Origin: Pelagicoccus sp. SDUM812005
GTDB lineage: Bacteria; Verrucomicrobiota; Verrucomicrobiia; Opitutales; Opitutaceae
Assembly (NCBI RefSeq): GCF_031127875.1
Contig: NZ_JARXIA010000003.1
Coordinates: forward strand, 124,001 to 188,000
Direction: 5' to 3'
Length of the DNA stretch: 64,000 bases
Shown here: one piece after another, positions 47,219 through 58,380 of the stretch
Layout of the letters: the number at the start of each line of letters is the position of its first letter
How positions within the stretch are numbered: position 1 is the stretch's first letter
The notes under the pieces: generated by a model
Seen by the model: the letters and a program-made list of their open reading frames with translations, nothing else
Database searches by the model: none
Told to the model about the DNA's origin: nothing
Position numbers and translations under genes: made by a program

Positions 47219-48424
47219 ATGGGCGTCCAGCGTGCAGGGCCGGGGATTGGGGCGGCGCTTCCGGCCCGCTTCAAGTGGATTTGCCTCGGCTGGCTGCTGG
47301 TCGCCATGGCTTGGGGAGCGTTGCTGCGCTGGCATGCCCTCGCTCCGGTCGCCGGCCTGAACTACCGCTTCGGGCTGCATACGCATTCGCACATTGCGCT
47401 CCTAGGTTGGGGCGTGATGGGGCTCTACGTGCTTTTGGCGGAGCAGTTCGTGAAGGCGGAACGGATCCGTTCCCTGCGCCGCCTATTTTGTTTTTTGCAG
47501 CTTTGCTTGCTCGGCATGCTGCTGAGCTTTCCGTTCCAGGGATATGGAGCTGTCTCCATAGTGGCGTCCACCTTGTTCGTGTTCGGTACCTACCTGTTTT
47601 CTTGGTGGCTGTATCGAGATGTTGGCGACGAAGATATAAACACGCGGCTTATGGCCCGTTCGGCGGCGGTGTTTTTGGCATTGAGCAGCATTGGCCCTTA
47701 TTTGGTGGGCTACTTTAAGGCGAAGGGGCTGGAGGCTCATCCCGGATATGCCAACTCGCTCTACTTCTACCTTCACTTTCTTTACAACGGTTTCTTCGTG
47801 AGCGCGATGTTGGCTTTGCTTTTTCGGAAAGCGAATCCGGAGCGGCTCAAGCGTTTGCCGCGGTTCGAGCTGCCATTGTTTTTGACCGGGGTGAGCGTGA
47901 GCTATTTTCTGTCCGTACTGTGGATGGGACCGCATCCGCTTTATTATTCCCTTGGGGCAGCCAGCGCCGCCTTGCAGCTCATGATCCTGCTGCGCTGGAC
48001 TCGGGCCTTGGGGTTGTTCGGAACGAGACAGCTTTCAATGGGAATCAAGTTTGTGGTGGCATTGCTCGTCGCCAAGATGTCGATACAGCTTGTGTCCGCA
48101 TTTCCGGAAATAGCGAACTGGGTCTTCGTCACGCAAATCTACACGATCATTGGATACATCCATTTCGTGATGCTCGGCATTATGACACCCTTTCTCTTTC
48201 TTTCCCTCTTTCCGGAAGCGGCGAGCCGGCAATGGAGCCGGTGGGGCGGGGTACTGTATTTCGCGGGTTTTCTCCTGACGGAGGCCCTGCTCTTCGGGGC
48301 CGGGCTTTGGAGCGAGGTTCGCAGCGCTCTGCCTTATCGAGAGCTTCTGGTGGCCGGTTATGGCGTATTGATCGCGGGAGCGTTGGCTGTGGCGCTTGGC
48401 GCTCGCAAGCAAGCTGCGGCTTAG
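47219..48424 (+). CDS. Polytopic membrane protein, heme-copper oxidase subunit I-like
   Basis: The 401-residue protein has roughly 11-12 hydrophobic segments. His54, His56 and His58 lie in GLHTHSHIALLGWG at the end of a helix; others are in FYLHFLYNGFF and IGYIHFVMLG. The pattern recalls heme-ligating histidines of cytochrome oxidase subunit I-like proteins, but the Cu-ligand set is not obvious. I call the resemblance tentative. It sits 24 bp after the glutaredoxin gene and is likely co-transcribed. A terminal quinol/cytochrome role or haem transport is possible. Confidence 0.65.
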   Translation: MGVQRAGPGIGAALPARFKWICLGWLLVAMAWGALLRWHALAPVAGLNYRFGLHTHSHIALLGWGVMGLYVLLAEQFVKAERIRSLRRLFCFLQLCLLGMLLSFPFQGYGAVSIVASTLFVFGTYLFSWWLYRDVGDEDINTRLMARSAAVFLALSSIGPYLVGYFKAKGLEAHPGYANSLYFYLHFLYNGFFVSAMLALLFRKANPERLKRLPRFELPLFLTGVSVSYFLSVLWMGPHPLYYSLGAASAALQLMILLRWTRALGLFGTRQLSMGIKFVVALLVAKMSIQLVSAFPEIANWVFVTQIYTIIGYIHFVMLGIMTPFLFLSLFPEAASRQWSRWGGVLYFAGFLLTEALLFGAGLWSEVRSALPYRELLVAGYGVLIAGALAVALGARKQAAA

Positions 48425-48503
48425 GTGGGGGCTGATTCGAGAAAAGCTTGTCCTGTAATTTAGTGTTGCATAAAAGTGCGCCTAAGTGACTGTTGTTGGA
48501 GGT

Positions 48504-51485
48504 ATGAATGCCCCTTGCCCTCGATCGTTTCGTGCCCTGTTAATTTCGCTGTTGGCGGTCTTCGGCGTTTGCCTCGCTCTCGGCGAGCCAAGCGGCGGTA
48601 AGTCGTTCTTTACGGAGCGGCTTAGGGACGAACAGGCGGTCTATTTGGATGATGCGACGTTCGGGGCGGTAGGGGACGGCGTTGCGGACGACACGGCGTC
48701 GATCCAGGAGGCGATCGACGCGGTGCAGGAGAAATCCGAATACGGAGTGCTCTACATCCCGTCGGGGCGCTACCGGGTCAGCGATACGCTCTACATTTGG
48801 AAAGGGATCCGGCTGATCGGCTACGGAGAGACTCGTCCTACTTTTTTCTTGGCGGAGAACGCTCCAGGCTACCAGGCGGAGGAAGCGAAGTACGTCTTCA
48901 TTTTCGTGAGCAACCGCCCGCGCCCAGGCCAAGCGATCAGGCCAGCCAATCCGGGTACGTTCTATTCTGCCCTGAGCAACGTGAACATCGAAATCGGCGA
49001 GGGGAATCCGATGGCGATCGGGGTGCGCTCGCACTTTGCCCAGCACTGCTTCCTGGCCCATATCGACTTCCTCGTTGGGAGCGGGCGAGCCGGGGTCGAG
49101 AAGGTTGGGAACGAGATCGAGGATTGCCGCTTTTTCGGGGGAGACTTTGGGATCATTACCACGAAGCCGTCGCCCAGTTGGCCCTTTGTGATGATGGACA
49201 GCCATTTCGAGGGGCAGCGAATCGCGTCGATTAGCACGGAGGAGGCGGGGCTCACTTTGTTGCGTATCAGCTTCAAGGATACGCCGAGCGCGATCGTGGT
49301 GAATCCGGATCGGGCGGAGGAGCTCTATCTGGCGGATTCGAGTTTCGAGAACATCACAGGGCCGGCTTTGGTGATTAGCGACGAACACAACGCGAGGCCG
49401 CAGTTCAATCTAGAAAACGTGGTAGCCGAGCGCGTTCCGGTGTTGGCAAAGTTCCGCAGGAGCGGGAAGACGGTAGCGGGTCCCAGCGAGTTGTACCGCG
49501 TGGCGTCTTTCACGCACGGCTTGCAGATTGACGCACCCGGTCAGGAAGGGGTGGTGGAGACTCGTCACCAGCTGGAATCGCTGGAGTCGCTTCCTCCGCG
49601 GGTCGCGAGCGATGTGCCGCCATTGCCGGCTCAGAGTGAGTGGGCGAACCTCAAGGATTTTGGGGCGGTCGGCGATGGGGAAGTTGACGACACGGAGGCT
49701 TTGCGGGCGGCTATCGCTGCGAACCGAACCGTGTTTTTGCCGACCGGCCGGTATCGGGTTTCGGGTACGATCGAGCTGCGAGCGGATACGGTTTTGATCG
49801 GCGCCAGCCCTATTACCACCCAGATCCTTATCAAGGACTACACGCCTGCCTTCATGGGCGGGGCGGAGGTGCCGCGCATCGACGAGGAGCGAATACGGCG
49901 TTGGGGCCTAGATCCGCAGGACGAGGCGGTGCGCCGCCGCTTTACTCCCCCGGTTCCTGCAATTGCAGGGCCGCCCAAGCCTTTGTTGCTCGCCCCGCAG
50001 GGAGTCCGCACGATTCTATGTGGTATTGGCTTGGATACAGGCGGTGCCAATCCCAGCGCCATTGCTCTCAAGTGGATGGCGGGGGCGGACTCTCTGGTAA
50101 GCGACGTTCGTTTCCTCGGTGGGCATGGGACCTATCGTCCGGACGGCAGCTCCGTGCCGGTCTACAACGAGAACCGTACGGCGGACGGGGATTACCGGCG
50201 GCGCTGGGATTCGCAGTATGCGAGCCTTTGGGTGACCAACGGAGGGGGAGGAACCTTCAAGAATATTTGGACTCCGAGTCCCTACGCTCAAGCTGGTATG
50301 CGCATTACCAATACAGCAACGGAGGGACGCGTGTATCAGCTTTCCTCCGAGCATCACGTTCGGGCGGAAGTGCAGTTGCGAGGCGTCGAGAATTGGAAGT
50401 TCTACGCTCTCCAGTTCGAGGAAGAGAGCGGGGAGGGGCCTAACGCCTTGCCGCTGGAAATCGAGGACTGCCGCAACCTGCTTTTTGCCAATACCTATCT
50501 GTATCGGGTGGACCGAATGATATCGCCTTTTCCTTATGGCGTGAGGATTCGCTCGAGCGAGGACGTGGTTTTCTGCGGGCTGCATGTGTACTCGCCGACC
50601 AAGTTTTCCTATGACGTGACGGTGTTCGACGAAACGAGGCAGCAAGAGGTGCGAGCGCGGGAGGTGGCGCGTTTGCAAGTGGGGGTAGGCGAGTGGGGGA
50701 TATCGGAAAAACGGTCACCAGGGACCCGAGTCGAGAGGATTGCGGGTGGATTCCAGTTCGCGGATGCGGTGGCGACGGATCGGCGAGGCAACGTCTATTT
50801 CATCGATGGACGTTGGCATCGGATCTATCAGTGGAATGTGGATGCGGATACGCTGTCGCTTGTGCTGGACGCAGCCATCGCTCCGGTGGGCATTGTATTC
50901 GATTCCTCTGACAATGCCATGGTTCTGACCGCGTCTAAAAAGGTGTTCACTTTCGACCTTGATGATCCGGAGGAAAGTTTGCGCTTGGTGGAGGCGGTTC
51001 CGGCTGAGGCCCGTCCAGGCGCGGTTGCGGTGCACCCGGGGCATCGCTGGCGCGATGCGCACGACCTGTTCGAAGCGTCGACGGCCGCTTCGGAATCGCA
51101 TTTCCTGTCGCCGGACGGTTCGCTCTACTTGACGGGGCTCGATACCTTGCGCCGATGTTTTACGCTGCGAAAGGCGACGCCGGGACAGCCCTTTTATCTG
51201 GCGGACGAGTTTGGCCAAAAGGTTTGGCGGTACGAGGTGGAGTCCGACGGGCGCTTGCGGGATCCGGAGTTGTTCGCCGAAAACGGAGAATTGGATTTGG
51301 CGGTGGATGCGAAGGGACGAGTTTACGTGGCCGCAGGGCATGTTTACGTCTACGCAGCGAGCGGGGAGTTGCTGGACGTCATAGAGGTGCCCGAGCGTCC
51401 GGCGTCGCTCGCGATCGGGGGCAAAGCGGGCGACACCCTCTACATCGCCGCCCGATCGTCCCTTTATCGAATCGCCTTGAAGTGA
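48504..51485 (+). CDS. Secreted GH55/pectate-lyase-3-like beta-helix protein with beta-propeller tail
   Basis: The 993-residue exported protein has two pectate-lyase-3/GH55-type repeats, each with FGAVGDG-x3-DDT near its start (about residues 55 and 390) and a VLYIPSGRYRVS/VFLPTGRYRVS strand. Each repeat is followed by a right-handed beta-helix. The last 250 residues (from about 750) are strand repeats resembling an SMP-30/NHL propeller (VFDSSDNAMVLT, FYLADEFGQKVWRY). GH55 enzymes cut beta-1,3-glucan, but the exact activity is open. The start is ATG 48504, or GTG 48486 upstream. Confidence 0.8.
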   Translation: MNAPCPRSFRALLISLLAVFGVCLALGEPSGGKSFFTERLRDEQAVYLDDATFGAVGDGVADDTASIQEAIDAVQEKSEYGVLYIPSGRYRVSDTLYIWKGIRLIGYGETRPTFFLAENAPGYQAEEAKYVFIFVSNRPRPGQAIRPANPGTFYSALSNVNIEIGEGNPMAIGVRSHFAQHCFLAHIDFLVGSGRAGVEKVGNEIEDCRFFGGDFGIITTKPSPSWPFVMMDSHFEGQRIASISTEEAGLTLLRISFKDTPSAIVVNPDRAEELYLADSSFENITGPALVISDEHNARPQFNLENVVAERVPVLAKFRRSGKTVAGPSELYRVASFTHGLQIDAPGQEGVVETRHQLESLESLPPRVASDVPPLPAQSEWANLKDFGAVGDGEVDDTEALRAAIAANRTVFLPTGRYRVSGTIELRADTVLIGASPITTQILIKDYTPAFMGGAEVPRIDEERIRRWGLDPQDEAVRRRFTPPVPAIAGPPKPLLLAPQGVRTILCGIGLDTGGANPSAIALKWMAGADSLVSDVRFLGGHGTYRPDGSSVPVYNENRTADGDYRRRWDSQYASLWVTNGGGGTFKNIWTPSPYAQAGMRITNTATEGRVYQLSSEHHVRAEVQLRGVENWKFYALQFEEESGEGPNALPLEIEDCRNLLFANTYLYRVDRMISPFPYGVRIRSSEDVVFCGLHVYSPTKFSYDVTVFDETRQQEVRAREVARLQVGVGEWGISEKRSPGTRVERIAGGFQFADAVATDRRGNVYFIDGRWHRIYQWNVDADTLSLVLDAAIAPVGIVFDSSDNAMVLTASKKVFTFDLDDPEESLRLVEAVPAEARPGAVAVHPGHRWRDAHDLFEASTAASESHFLSPDGSLYLTGLDTLRRCFTLRKATPGQPFYLADEFGQKVWRYEVESDGRLRDPELFAENGELDLAVDAKGRVYVAAGHVYVYAASGELLDVIEVPERPASLAIGGKAGDTLYIAARSSLYRIALK

Positions 51486-51601
51486 GGGGCAGGGAAGCGG
51501 CAGGCCGGGCTTTGAAAAGCGGTGGGGAAAGATTCCCGAAAATTCTTCAAAAATTCGCTTGCCAAGGGGGTGATTCGTTGCCGTTTTAGCGACTCTGTTT
51601 T

Positions 51602-51677
51602 GGGGCCGTAGCTCAGTTGGAAGAGCGCCTGCATGGCATGCAGGAGGTCGTCGGTTCGATCCCGATCGGCTCCACCA
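51602..51677 (+). tRNA. tRNA-Ala (anticodon GGC)
   Basis: The 76-nt cloverleaf has acceptor GGGGCCG/CGGCTCC (one G-U), a D-arm GCTC/GAGC, an anticodon stem CCTGC/GCAGG with loop ATGGCAT (anticodon GGC at 51635-51637), the TTCGATC T-loop, and an encoded CCA (51675-51677). It is a common insertion target of integrases, and the defence island starts right after it. Confidence 0.97.
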
Positions 51678-51718
51678 TCCTTCGCCGGAGGCTTCGGATG
51701 GCACGCCTTGGATTTTTT

Positions 51719-51745
51719 AGCCGCTTCTGGGAAGTGGCTTTTTTT
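51719..51745 (+). terminator. Terminator after tRNA-Ala
   Basis: AGCCGCTTC (51719-51727), loop TGG, GAAGTGGCT (51731-51739): a 9-bp stem with one G-U pair, followed by a T-run to 51745. It ends the tRNA transcript and shows the tRNA is separate from the island. Confidence 0.85.
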
Positions 51746-51767
51746 GTGCCTTCTGACTGGGGATAAG

Positions 51768-52190
51768 GTACGATATCGAAGATATAGGGATTTGCTCGAA
51801 TGTTCTCAACTGGACTCAATTCGGTTCAAAGCGTCTTTACTTTGTCTATATTCAAGGGACGAGGCGAAATCTGCCTTTCTTCGTTCCCTGAACGGTTCTC
51901 GTGATCGGCTCGCTTTGAGGTCTTGGACAAATTTCTCGTCGGATTTCCCGATCATCTCCCGCCTTTTGGCAGCAAGGAGACAAAAAGGTCGTCGGGACTT
52001 TAGTGATGAGCTTCAAGGAAGGGTCACCACAGTGCTGCTAGAAGTTATCGAAAAGTGTAGATTGGCTGGGATCCCATGTATCCCTGTCACGGATGAGCTG
52101 ATAGTGCCGCTAAGCGAGAGGGAAAGGGTTCGGACTTGGATGCAAGAGGCCATCTCTGTGAGAACAGGGGTCGTGCCAAGAATTGGGTGA
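51768..52190 (+). pseudogene. Remnant of a mobile-element replication-type protein
   Basis: The frame open across 51768-52190 has no credible start codon. Its C-terminal 60 residues (FSDELQGRVTTVLLEVIEK, GIPCIPVTDELIVPLSERER) resemble the conserved C-terminal motif of replication/primase-like proteins in plasmids and integrative elements, where the motif reads like (G)IPxxxIHDSxIVP. It lies directly behind tRNA-Ala and before the restriction genes, so I read it as the broken left end of an integrated element. It is alternatively non-coding. No integrase is visible in the window. Confidence 0.45.
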
Positions 52191-52484
52191 CGTAGAGGCT
52201 CCCTGCTATGCCCCACACCGCTCCTCAGTTGTGGAAACGGTATGGATTTGCCGGCCGGTCGAGAGCGATGCCCAATGACGGACACCCGTGAGGCATTTTG
52301 AGTGCTCAAAAAGATTCCTTAGAGGGGGCGGTGTCGAGTGTAGGTATTTCTCTGCAAAAAACTTGCTTGGTTCCTGAGAGCTTCCTACAAGCTCTGTGGA
52401 TCCTCTTTAGATACCTGTGAGCCCTCTAGATCCTGCTCCTCAAGCACTTGAGCAGCATTGGGCCACGTCATCCCTTTCTCCTGC
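52191..52484. other. Gene-free leader of the restriction operon
   Basis: No gene is seen in these 294 bp. They must hold the promoter of the hsdM-led operon. Two inverted repeats stand out: AGAGCTT-CCTAC-AAGCTCT (52377-52395) and CTCAAG-CA-CTTGAG (52439-52452). No controller (C-protein) gene is visible. Confidence 0.5.
52439..52452 (+). promoter_or_regulatory. Palindrome CTCAAG-CA-CTTGAG upstream of hsdM
   Basis: A perfect 6-bp inverted repeat with 2-bp spacer, 32 bp before the hsdM ATG. Overlapping TGCTC/GAGCA arms could form a competing hairpin. It is a candidate operator or leader hairpin for timing restriction-modification expression. Confidence 0.4.
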
Positions 52485-54797
52485 ATGTCCTCCCAGTCAA
52501 ACAACCTCGCTTCCTACATCTGGACGCTCGCCGACCTCCTGCGCGGCGACTTCAAGCAAAGCCAATACGGGCGCATCATCCTCCCGTTTACTCTCTTGAG
52601 ACGCCTCGAGTGCGTTCTAGAAGAAACCAAGGACGCTGTCCTCGCCGAGGCCGAAAAGGTCCAAAAGATGGGCCTCCCTGAAGAGGCTCAGGAAAAGCTC
52701 ATCCTCCGCGCCACGGGTGGGCTGTCCTTCTTCAACACCTCTCGCATGGACCTCTCCAAGCTGGGAGAAACCAGCATCAAGGAAAACCTCGACTCCTACC
52801 TAGCCAGCTTCTCCAAAGATGCCCGCGAGATCTTCGAGCACTTCAAGTTCGGCGAATTCGTAGCCCAGCTCAACGACGCGAATCTTCTCTACAAGATCGT
52901 CCAAAAGGTCCGCACCACCGACCTCAGCCCCAAGGCCATCTCAAACCACGAGATGGGCCTCGTATTCGAAGAGCTCATACGCCGCTTCGCGGAAAGCTCC
53001 AACGAGACCGCAGGGGATCACTTCACGCCACGAGACATGGTTCGTCTTACTACCGCTCTCGTCTTCATGGAGGACGATGACGCCCTCACTAAGCCTGGAA
53101 TCATCCGCACCATTTACGACCCCACAGCGGGCACAGGAGGCTTTCTCTCCTCCGGCATGGAATACGTGCACGAGCTCAATCCTCAAGCCGTCATGCGCGC
53201 CTTCGGCCAAGAGCTCAATCCCGAGTCCTACGCCATCTGCAAGGCGGACATGCTGATCAAGGGGCAGGACGTCTCCAACATCAAGCTGGGCAATACCCTC
53301 TCGCAGGACCAGCTCTACGCCGACAAGTTCGACTACATGCTCTCCAACCCGCCTTTCGGCGTCGACTGGAAGAAGATCGAGTCGGACATCAAGGACGAGC
53401 ACACCCTGAAGGGCTACGACGGTCGCTTCGGTCCAGGCCTGCCGCGTGTATCCGATGGCTCGCTGCTCTTCCTGATGCACCTCATCAGCAAGCTGCGTGA
53501 TCCTAAGGACGGCGGCGCTCGCATCGGCATCATCCTAAACGGCTCACCGCTCTTCACCGGCGGCGCGGGTTCGGGCGAGTCGGAGATCCGCCGCTACATC
53601 CTCGAGGCCGATCTCTTGGAGGCCATCGTCGCCGTGCCGACCGACATGTTCTACAACACCGGCATAGCTACCTACATCTGGGTCCTCACCAACAAGAAGA
53701 CCAAAGAGCGCCAAGGCCAAGTCCAGCTCATCAATGGGGTCAACCTCTTCAGCAAGATGCGCAAGTCCCTCGGCTCCAAGCGCAACTTCATGGACGAGGA
53801 GGACCTTGCCACCGTTACCCGCGCCTTCGGAGCCTTCGAGACCATTGACGCTCGCGACCTAGACAAACCTGCCGAGCAAAAGAGCAATCGCGGTCGCCAG
53901 TCAAGTAATGCCAAGGCGGATACACCGAAAACCTTTGCCGCCAAGCTCTTCAAAACCCACGAGTTCGGCTATCGTCGCCTCACCATAGAGCGCCCATTAC
54001 GCGAGTCCTATCAGTTCAGCGACGAACGCATCGCCACCCTCCGCTTCGCTCCCAAACCCTTCGAGGTGCCCATGCAGTGGATTTTTGGTGAGTTCGGCAG
54101 TGACTGGACCGATGAGCCAAGCTGCGAGCGCTACGGCCTGTTAAAGGCGCACGAGGAAGCCATCCGCAAGTATTTCAAAATTCACTTCAAGGAGCTAAAA
54201 GAGAAACAGATCAAAGACCTGCTCAGCCGCAAGCTCTGGCTCTCTCAGCGCGATCTCATGCTAAAGGCCCAGCGTATTCAAAAATCAGTTGGCAGCGAGC
54301 AACACGACGACCGCAACGATTTTGACGACGCGATCAAAGCCTCCGGTGTCAAGCTCGACGCCAAAGAGAAAAAGCAGCTCATGGCCGCAGTCTGTTGGAA
54401 AAACCCCGAAGCCGCCAAAGTCATCAAAAAGGTCCACAAAGGCAAAGCGGCAAAGCCCCTCTATGGCCTCTTCGAGGTATCTGGAAAGCTAATCGAGTAC
54501 CAGCCCGACAGCGACCTGCGGGACAACGAAAACGTCCCGCTTGATCCCAGCCAACCCGTCAAGGCGGTCAACGAGGCTTACTTCCAAAAGGAAGTCGCCC
54601 CTCACGTGCCCGACGCTTGGATCGATGCCTCCAAGACCGATGCCAAGGACGGAGAGATCGGCATCGTAGGATACGAGATCCCCTTCAATCGCCACTTCTA
54701 CGTCTACCAGCCCCCACGCGACCTCGCCGAAATCGACAAGGACCTAGACGCCGTCAGCGCGGAAATCATGAAGTTACTGCAGGAGGTACATTCGTGA
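52485..54797 (+). CDS. hsdM: Type I restriction-modification methyltransferase subunit
   Basis: The 770-residue N6-adenine DNA methyltransferase has the N-terminal HsdM helical domain (1-150), then SAM motif DPTAGTGGF (212-220), catalytic NPPF (288-291), and a long C-terminal extension (about 480-770) rich in Lys and Glu, larger than E. coli HsdM. It starts at ATG 52485; a TTG upstream is not needed. Its codons end preferentially in C, unlike the G-rich neighbours upstream, consistent with transfer. HsdS overlaps it by 4 bp. Confidence 0.96.
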   Translation: MSSQSNNLASYIWTLADLLRGDFKQSQYGRIILPFTLLRRLECVLEETKDAVLAEAEKVQKMGLPEEAQEKLILRATGGLSFFNTSRMDLSKLGETSIKENLDSYLASFSKDAREIFEHFKFGEFVAQLNDANLLYKIVQKVRTTDLSPKAISNHEMGLVFEELIRRFAESSNETAGDHFTPRDMVRLTTALVFMEDDDALTKPGIIRTIYDPTAGTGGFLSSGMEYVHELNPQAVMRAFGQELNPESYAICKADMLIKGQDVSNIKLGNTLSQDQLYADKFDYMLSNPPFGVDWKKIESDIKDEHTLKGYDGRFGPGLPRVSDGSLLFLMHLISKLRDPKDGGARIGIILNGSPLFTGGAGSGESEIRRYILEADLLEAIVAVPTDMFYNTGIATYIWVLTNKKTKERQGQVQLINGVNLFSKMRKSLGSKRNFMDEEDLATVTRAFGAFETIDARDLDKPAEQKSNRGRQSSNAKADTPKTFAAKLFKTHEFGYRRLTIERPLRESYQFSDERIATLRFAPKPFEVPMQWIFGEFGSDWTDEPSCERYGLLKAHEEAIRKYFKIHFKELKEKQIKDLLSRKLWLSQRDLMLKAQRIQKSVGSEQHDDRNDFDDAIKASGVKLDAKEKKQLMAAVCWKNPEAAKVIKKVHKGKAAKPLYGLFEVSGKLIEYQPDSDLRDNENVPLDPSQPVKAVNEAYFQKEVAPHVPDAWIDASKTDAKDGEIGIVGYEIPFNRHFYVYQPPRDLAEIDKDLDAVSAEIMKLLQEVHS
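54781..54787 (+). promoter_or_regulatory. Strong ribosome-binding site for hsdS
   Basis: AGGAGGT lies inside the end of hsdM, 6 nt before the GTG start codon at 54794. It fixes the choice of that start over the longer upstream frame. Confidence 0.75.
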
Positions 54798-56149
54798 GAT
54801 TGCGTGAGTTTAGAGCGTATCCAGAATACCGTGATGCGAGTAGTGAATGGCTAGACGACATTCCAAAAGATTGGGATAGGACTCCGCTTAAGTTCGTCGT
54901 ATCAACAAGAATAACGGACGGTCCGCACGAAACACCCGAAATACTAGAAGAGGGTGTTCCATTTCTCTCCGCTGAAGCGGTCAAGGAATTCAAATTGGAT
55001 TTCAATAGGAAACGTGGTTACATAAGCCGCGATTTACACATAATCTACAGCAAGAAATGTCTACCGAGATTAGGCGATGTTTTCATGGTGAAATCGGGTA
55101 ACACGACTGGAGCGATAGCAATGGTCGAGACAGACGAAGAGTTTAATATCTGGTCGCCTCTCGCACTCATAAGAGCAGACCAACGGAAAATGCTCCCTAG
55201 GTTTGTTTATTACTCGATGAGGGCAGATTTCTTTCGAACAAGTGTTGAGCTATCGTGGAGTCAGGGAACTCAACCCAATATTGGAATGGGTGTGATTGAG
55301 AATCTTCATCTCGCGCTACCGTCCATTGGAGAACAGCAAAAAATAGCGGATTTTCTGGATCATAAGACGGCGAAGATCGATCGGCTGATTGAAAAGCAAC
55401 AAGAGTTGATCGAGCTGCTCAGAGAAAAACGCCAAGCCGCCATCAGCCACGCCGTCACCAAAGGCCTCAACCCCAACGCCCCCCTAAAACCCTCCGGCGT
55501 AGAATGGCTCGGCGATGTGCCAGAGCATTGGGATGTTCATAAAACTAAACGCCTTTTCAGCTTAGAATGCCATCCTTCGCCTGTAGATAACGGCATGGAG
55601 CTGCTGAGCGTCTATACTGAAATAGGAGTGCGTCCACGAAAGGACCTTGAACAGAAAGGGAACAAAGCATCCAGCACCGATGGATATTGGTTGGTCAAAA
55701 AGGGCGATATCGTCGTGAACAAACTCCTAGCGTGGATGGGAGCAGTTGGATACTCTGACTTCGAAGGAGTCACCAGTCCAGCGTACGACATTCTTCGAAA
55801 AAGAAAGCCTCTCAATCCGTGGTTCTATCACTATTTATTCAGAACAAAGCTAGCCCAAGGGGAGTTCAAGCGCTGGTCCCGAGGTATCATGGAAATGAGA
55901 CTCAGGTTGTACTTCGATGAACTTGGTCAAATCGACATGCCGTTTCCCCCTGTTGAGGAGCAAAACTTAATAGTGGAGAGTATGCGCAAAATGGAGTCAT
56001 CCTACGACGAGCTTATCGACAAAGCATCGCTGCAAATCGAGCTCCTCCAAGAACGCCGTACTGCCCTTATCTCCGCTGCAGTCACCGGAAAGCTCGATGT
56101 GCGCGATTGGCAAGCACCAGCCCTGCTTGAAACCGAAGCCACTTCGTAG
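54794..56149 (+). CDS. hsdS: Type I restriction-modification specificity subunit
   Basis: The 451-residue protein has two target-recognition domains, each followed by the conserved coiled-coil ([20 protein letters not shown] and [20 protein letters not shown]). TRD1 spans about 20-190, TRD2 about 240-400. The GTG at 54794 overlaps the hsdM stop codon as GTGA and has AGGAGGT upstream. The DNA is a mosaic: TRD parts are AT-rich, the central helix region (about 55430-55530) is strongly C-rich, as expected when TRDs are exchanged between systems. Recognition sequence unknown. Confidence 0.95.
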   Translation: MRLREFRAYPEYRDASSEWLDDIPKDWDRTPLKFVVSTRITDGPHETPEILEEGVPFLSAEAVKEFKLDFNRKRGYISRDLHIIYSKKCLPRLGDVFMVKSGNTTGAIAMVETDEEFNIWSPLALIRADQRKMLPRFVYYSMRADFFRTSVELSWSQGTQPNIGMGVIENLHLALPSIGEQQKIADFLDHKTAKIDRLIEKQQELIELLREKRQAAISHAVTKGLNPNAPLKPSGVEWLGDVPEHWDVHKTKRLFSLECHPSPVDNGMELLSVYTEIGVRPRKDLEQKGNKASSTDGYWLVKKGDIVVNKLLAWMGAVGYSDFEGVTSPAYDILRKRKPLNPWFYHYLFRTKLAQGEFKRWSRGIMEMRLRLYFDELGQIDMPFPPVEEQNLIVESMRKMESSYDELIDKASLQIELLQERRTALISAAVTGKLDVRDWQAPALLETEATS

Positions 56150-56167
56150 CTCAAGTTTACACTAATT

Positions 56168-58380
56168 ATGCTTAGGCGTATAGACAGTCTACGAAACTTC
56201 GGGATTTACCGAGATTTTGAAGGTAGTGATCAATCCGAACTGCCAGTTTTCGCCAAACGGAACTTGATTTATGGGTGGAATTATTCTGGGAAGACCACTC
56301 TTTCACGCCTATTCCAATCTCTTCAGTTTCACGACCAGCCACTACCGCACCCAGATGGTCAATTCAGATTGATGCTCGATGATGGAACGTACCTCACCGA
56401 TGCAAATCGGACACCTCCAACTCCTGTACGAGTATTCAATCGTGAATACATTGAGTCAAATTTCCAGACAGAGCACACGGCCCCAGCAGTATTCATAGTT
56501 GGTCGAGAATTCCTCGAACAAACTGCTCATTTAGAGCGTATACTTGTGGCTCAAGAAGCTCTAAACAGTCGAATAAGAGAGAGGCGTGACGGCATTGATA
56601 CCATCAATCGTCAGCTGAACGATGCTGGAACAGAGAGAGCTCGATCAATATCACAGCTTTTAGGAGTTCGCGATTTCAACAGGGCACATCTTCAAGAGCG
56701 TGTTCGAACGGTAAGAGACGCCCCATCAGCTTATTTGCTACCCGAGGAACGCATACAAGCACTAGTTGAAACAAACCGGTCAGGAGAACAATTCAACCGT
56801 ATCGAGCCAGTCTCGTTGTCCCTTCCTGATCTTAGAGTAGAAATCCAGCAAGCAAGAGAACTGCTACGACGGACCGCCTCATTTGATGCGATAGAGAGTT
56901 TACGAGAAAACAGAGAGCTCGAAGCCTGGGTACGTGAAGGTTTGGGCATTCACGACGAAACAAACACATGTCAATTCTGCGGTGAAGAAATTCAGGTTGA
57001 ACGACTTGAGGAATTGCGACGCCATTTCTCGACTGCATCGCAAGAGTTGTTGCTCGCCATCAACCAAGGAATTACGCGTCTAAAATCGATAGACTTCGCC
57101 ACTCCAAGCATTCACGAGCGTGATTTTCTCCAAGATTTAAGAAATGACGCGAGCCAGAAGCTTTCGGGTCTTAATGCGTGGCTTCAAGATGCTGCAGAGA
57201 TTCGGCAAGGCTTGGTTGCTGCACTCGAAAATAAAACGACCGCATTAGAAACCCCGAGAACTTGGGATGGAGATGAAGGTCGCTTTGTAGAATGGACTGT
57301 GCATCTTGACCCCCTGAATGATTGTATAGGTCGCCACAATCAGCGTATCCAAGATATGGGTGCAGTGCGGCGTGAGGCTCGTACTTCAATAGAACAGCAT
57401 TTTGCAGCGTCGCATTTTGTAGATGCTCGAGTCGCTGAGTCTGAGGAACGAATCGCTAACTTAGAAAGAAGGGTTGGACATGCGAACAGAGCCAAAGATA
57501 GGCTTGAGCGAATCGAAAATCGAATTGAAGCTCAGGTAAACAGGACCGAGAGGGGCGTGGAAGAATTCACGCAACTTGTCTCGTTTCTCTTAAAAGATAA
57601 CGAGATCCGTGTTGAGCCGATAGCGCAGAATAGATTTCAACTGCTACGCGGAAGAGTTCCTGCCAGTAAGCTTAGTGATGGAGAGAAAACAGCGATAGCT
57701 CTGGCTCATTTTGTTACGAGTTTGGAGGGCGAAGGCGAGAATCTAGCAGGCTCCATCGTCTACGTCGATGACCCAATATCGAGCTTAGACTCAAATCACA
57801 TTTACGCAGTTTCTGCTCTCATTCAGGAGCGTCTCGAAGCAGCACACCAAATATTTGTTTCAACTCATAGCTCTGAATTTTTTAGCCTTTTAAAAGCGAG
57901 ATGGCTCAAAGATAGGGAACTAAAAGACAATTCAGAGGGATTTTATGTGGTCCGTTCAGAAGATTGTGAAGGATCGTTCTCAAACTTGGTGAAGCTTCCA
58001 AATTTGCTGAGAAAATTCAGTTCCGAATATCAGTTCATCTTCCACCAGCTTCACTCGTTTGCCAACAATCCATCCCCCACAGAATTTGAGGCCTACGCTG
58101 CACCGAATTTGTTAAGGCGCTTTTTGGAAGCCTACCTCGGATTCCGGAAACCGCACATAGCAGCTTGGCATAAAAAACTAGATCTGATCCTCGATTCAGC
58201 CGAATCCTGTAGAGAAATCCATAGGCTTTTAGACGACGCGTCTCATCTTCAACGAATTGGACGAGCTCTCCAAGAACCAGCTTTCATTGCGATCACCAAA
58301 GCTCGAGTTAACGATGTACTTCTCGGCTTAGAAGAGAAAGATCCCGAGCACTACTCATCAATGGTATCAACTCTGTCGTA

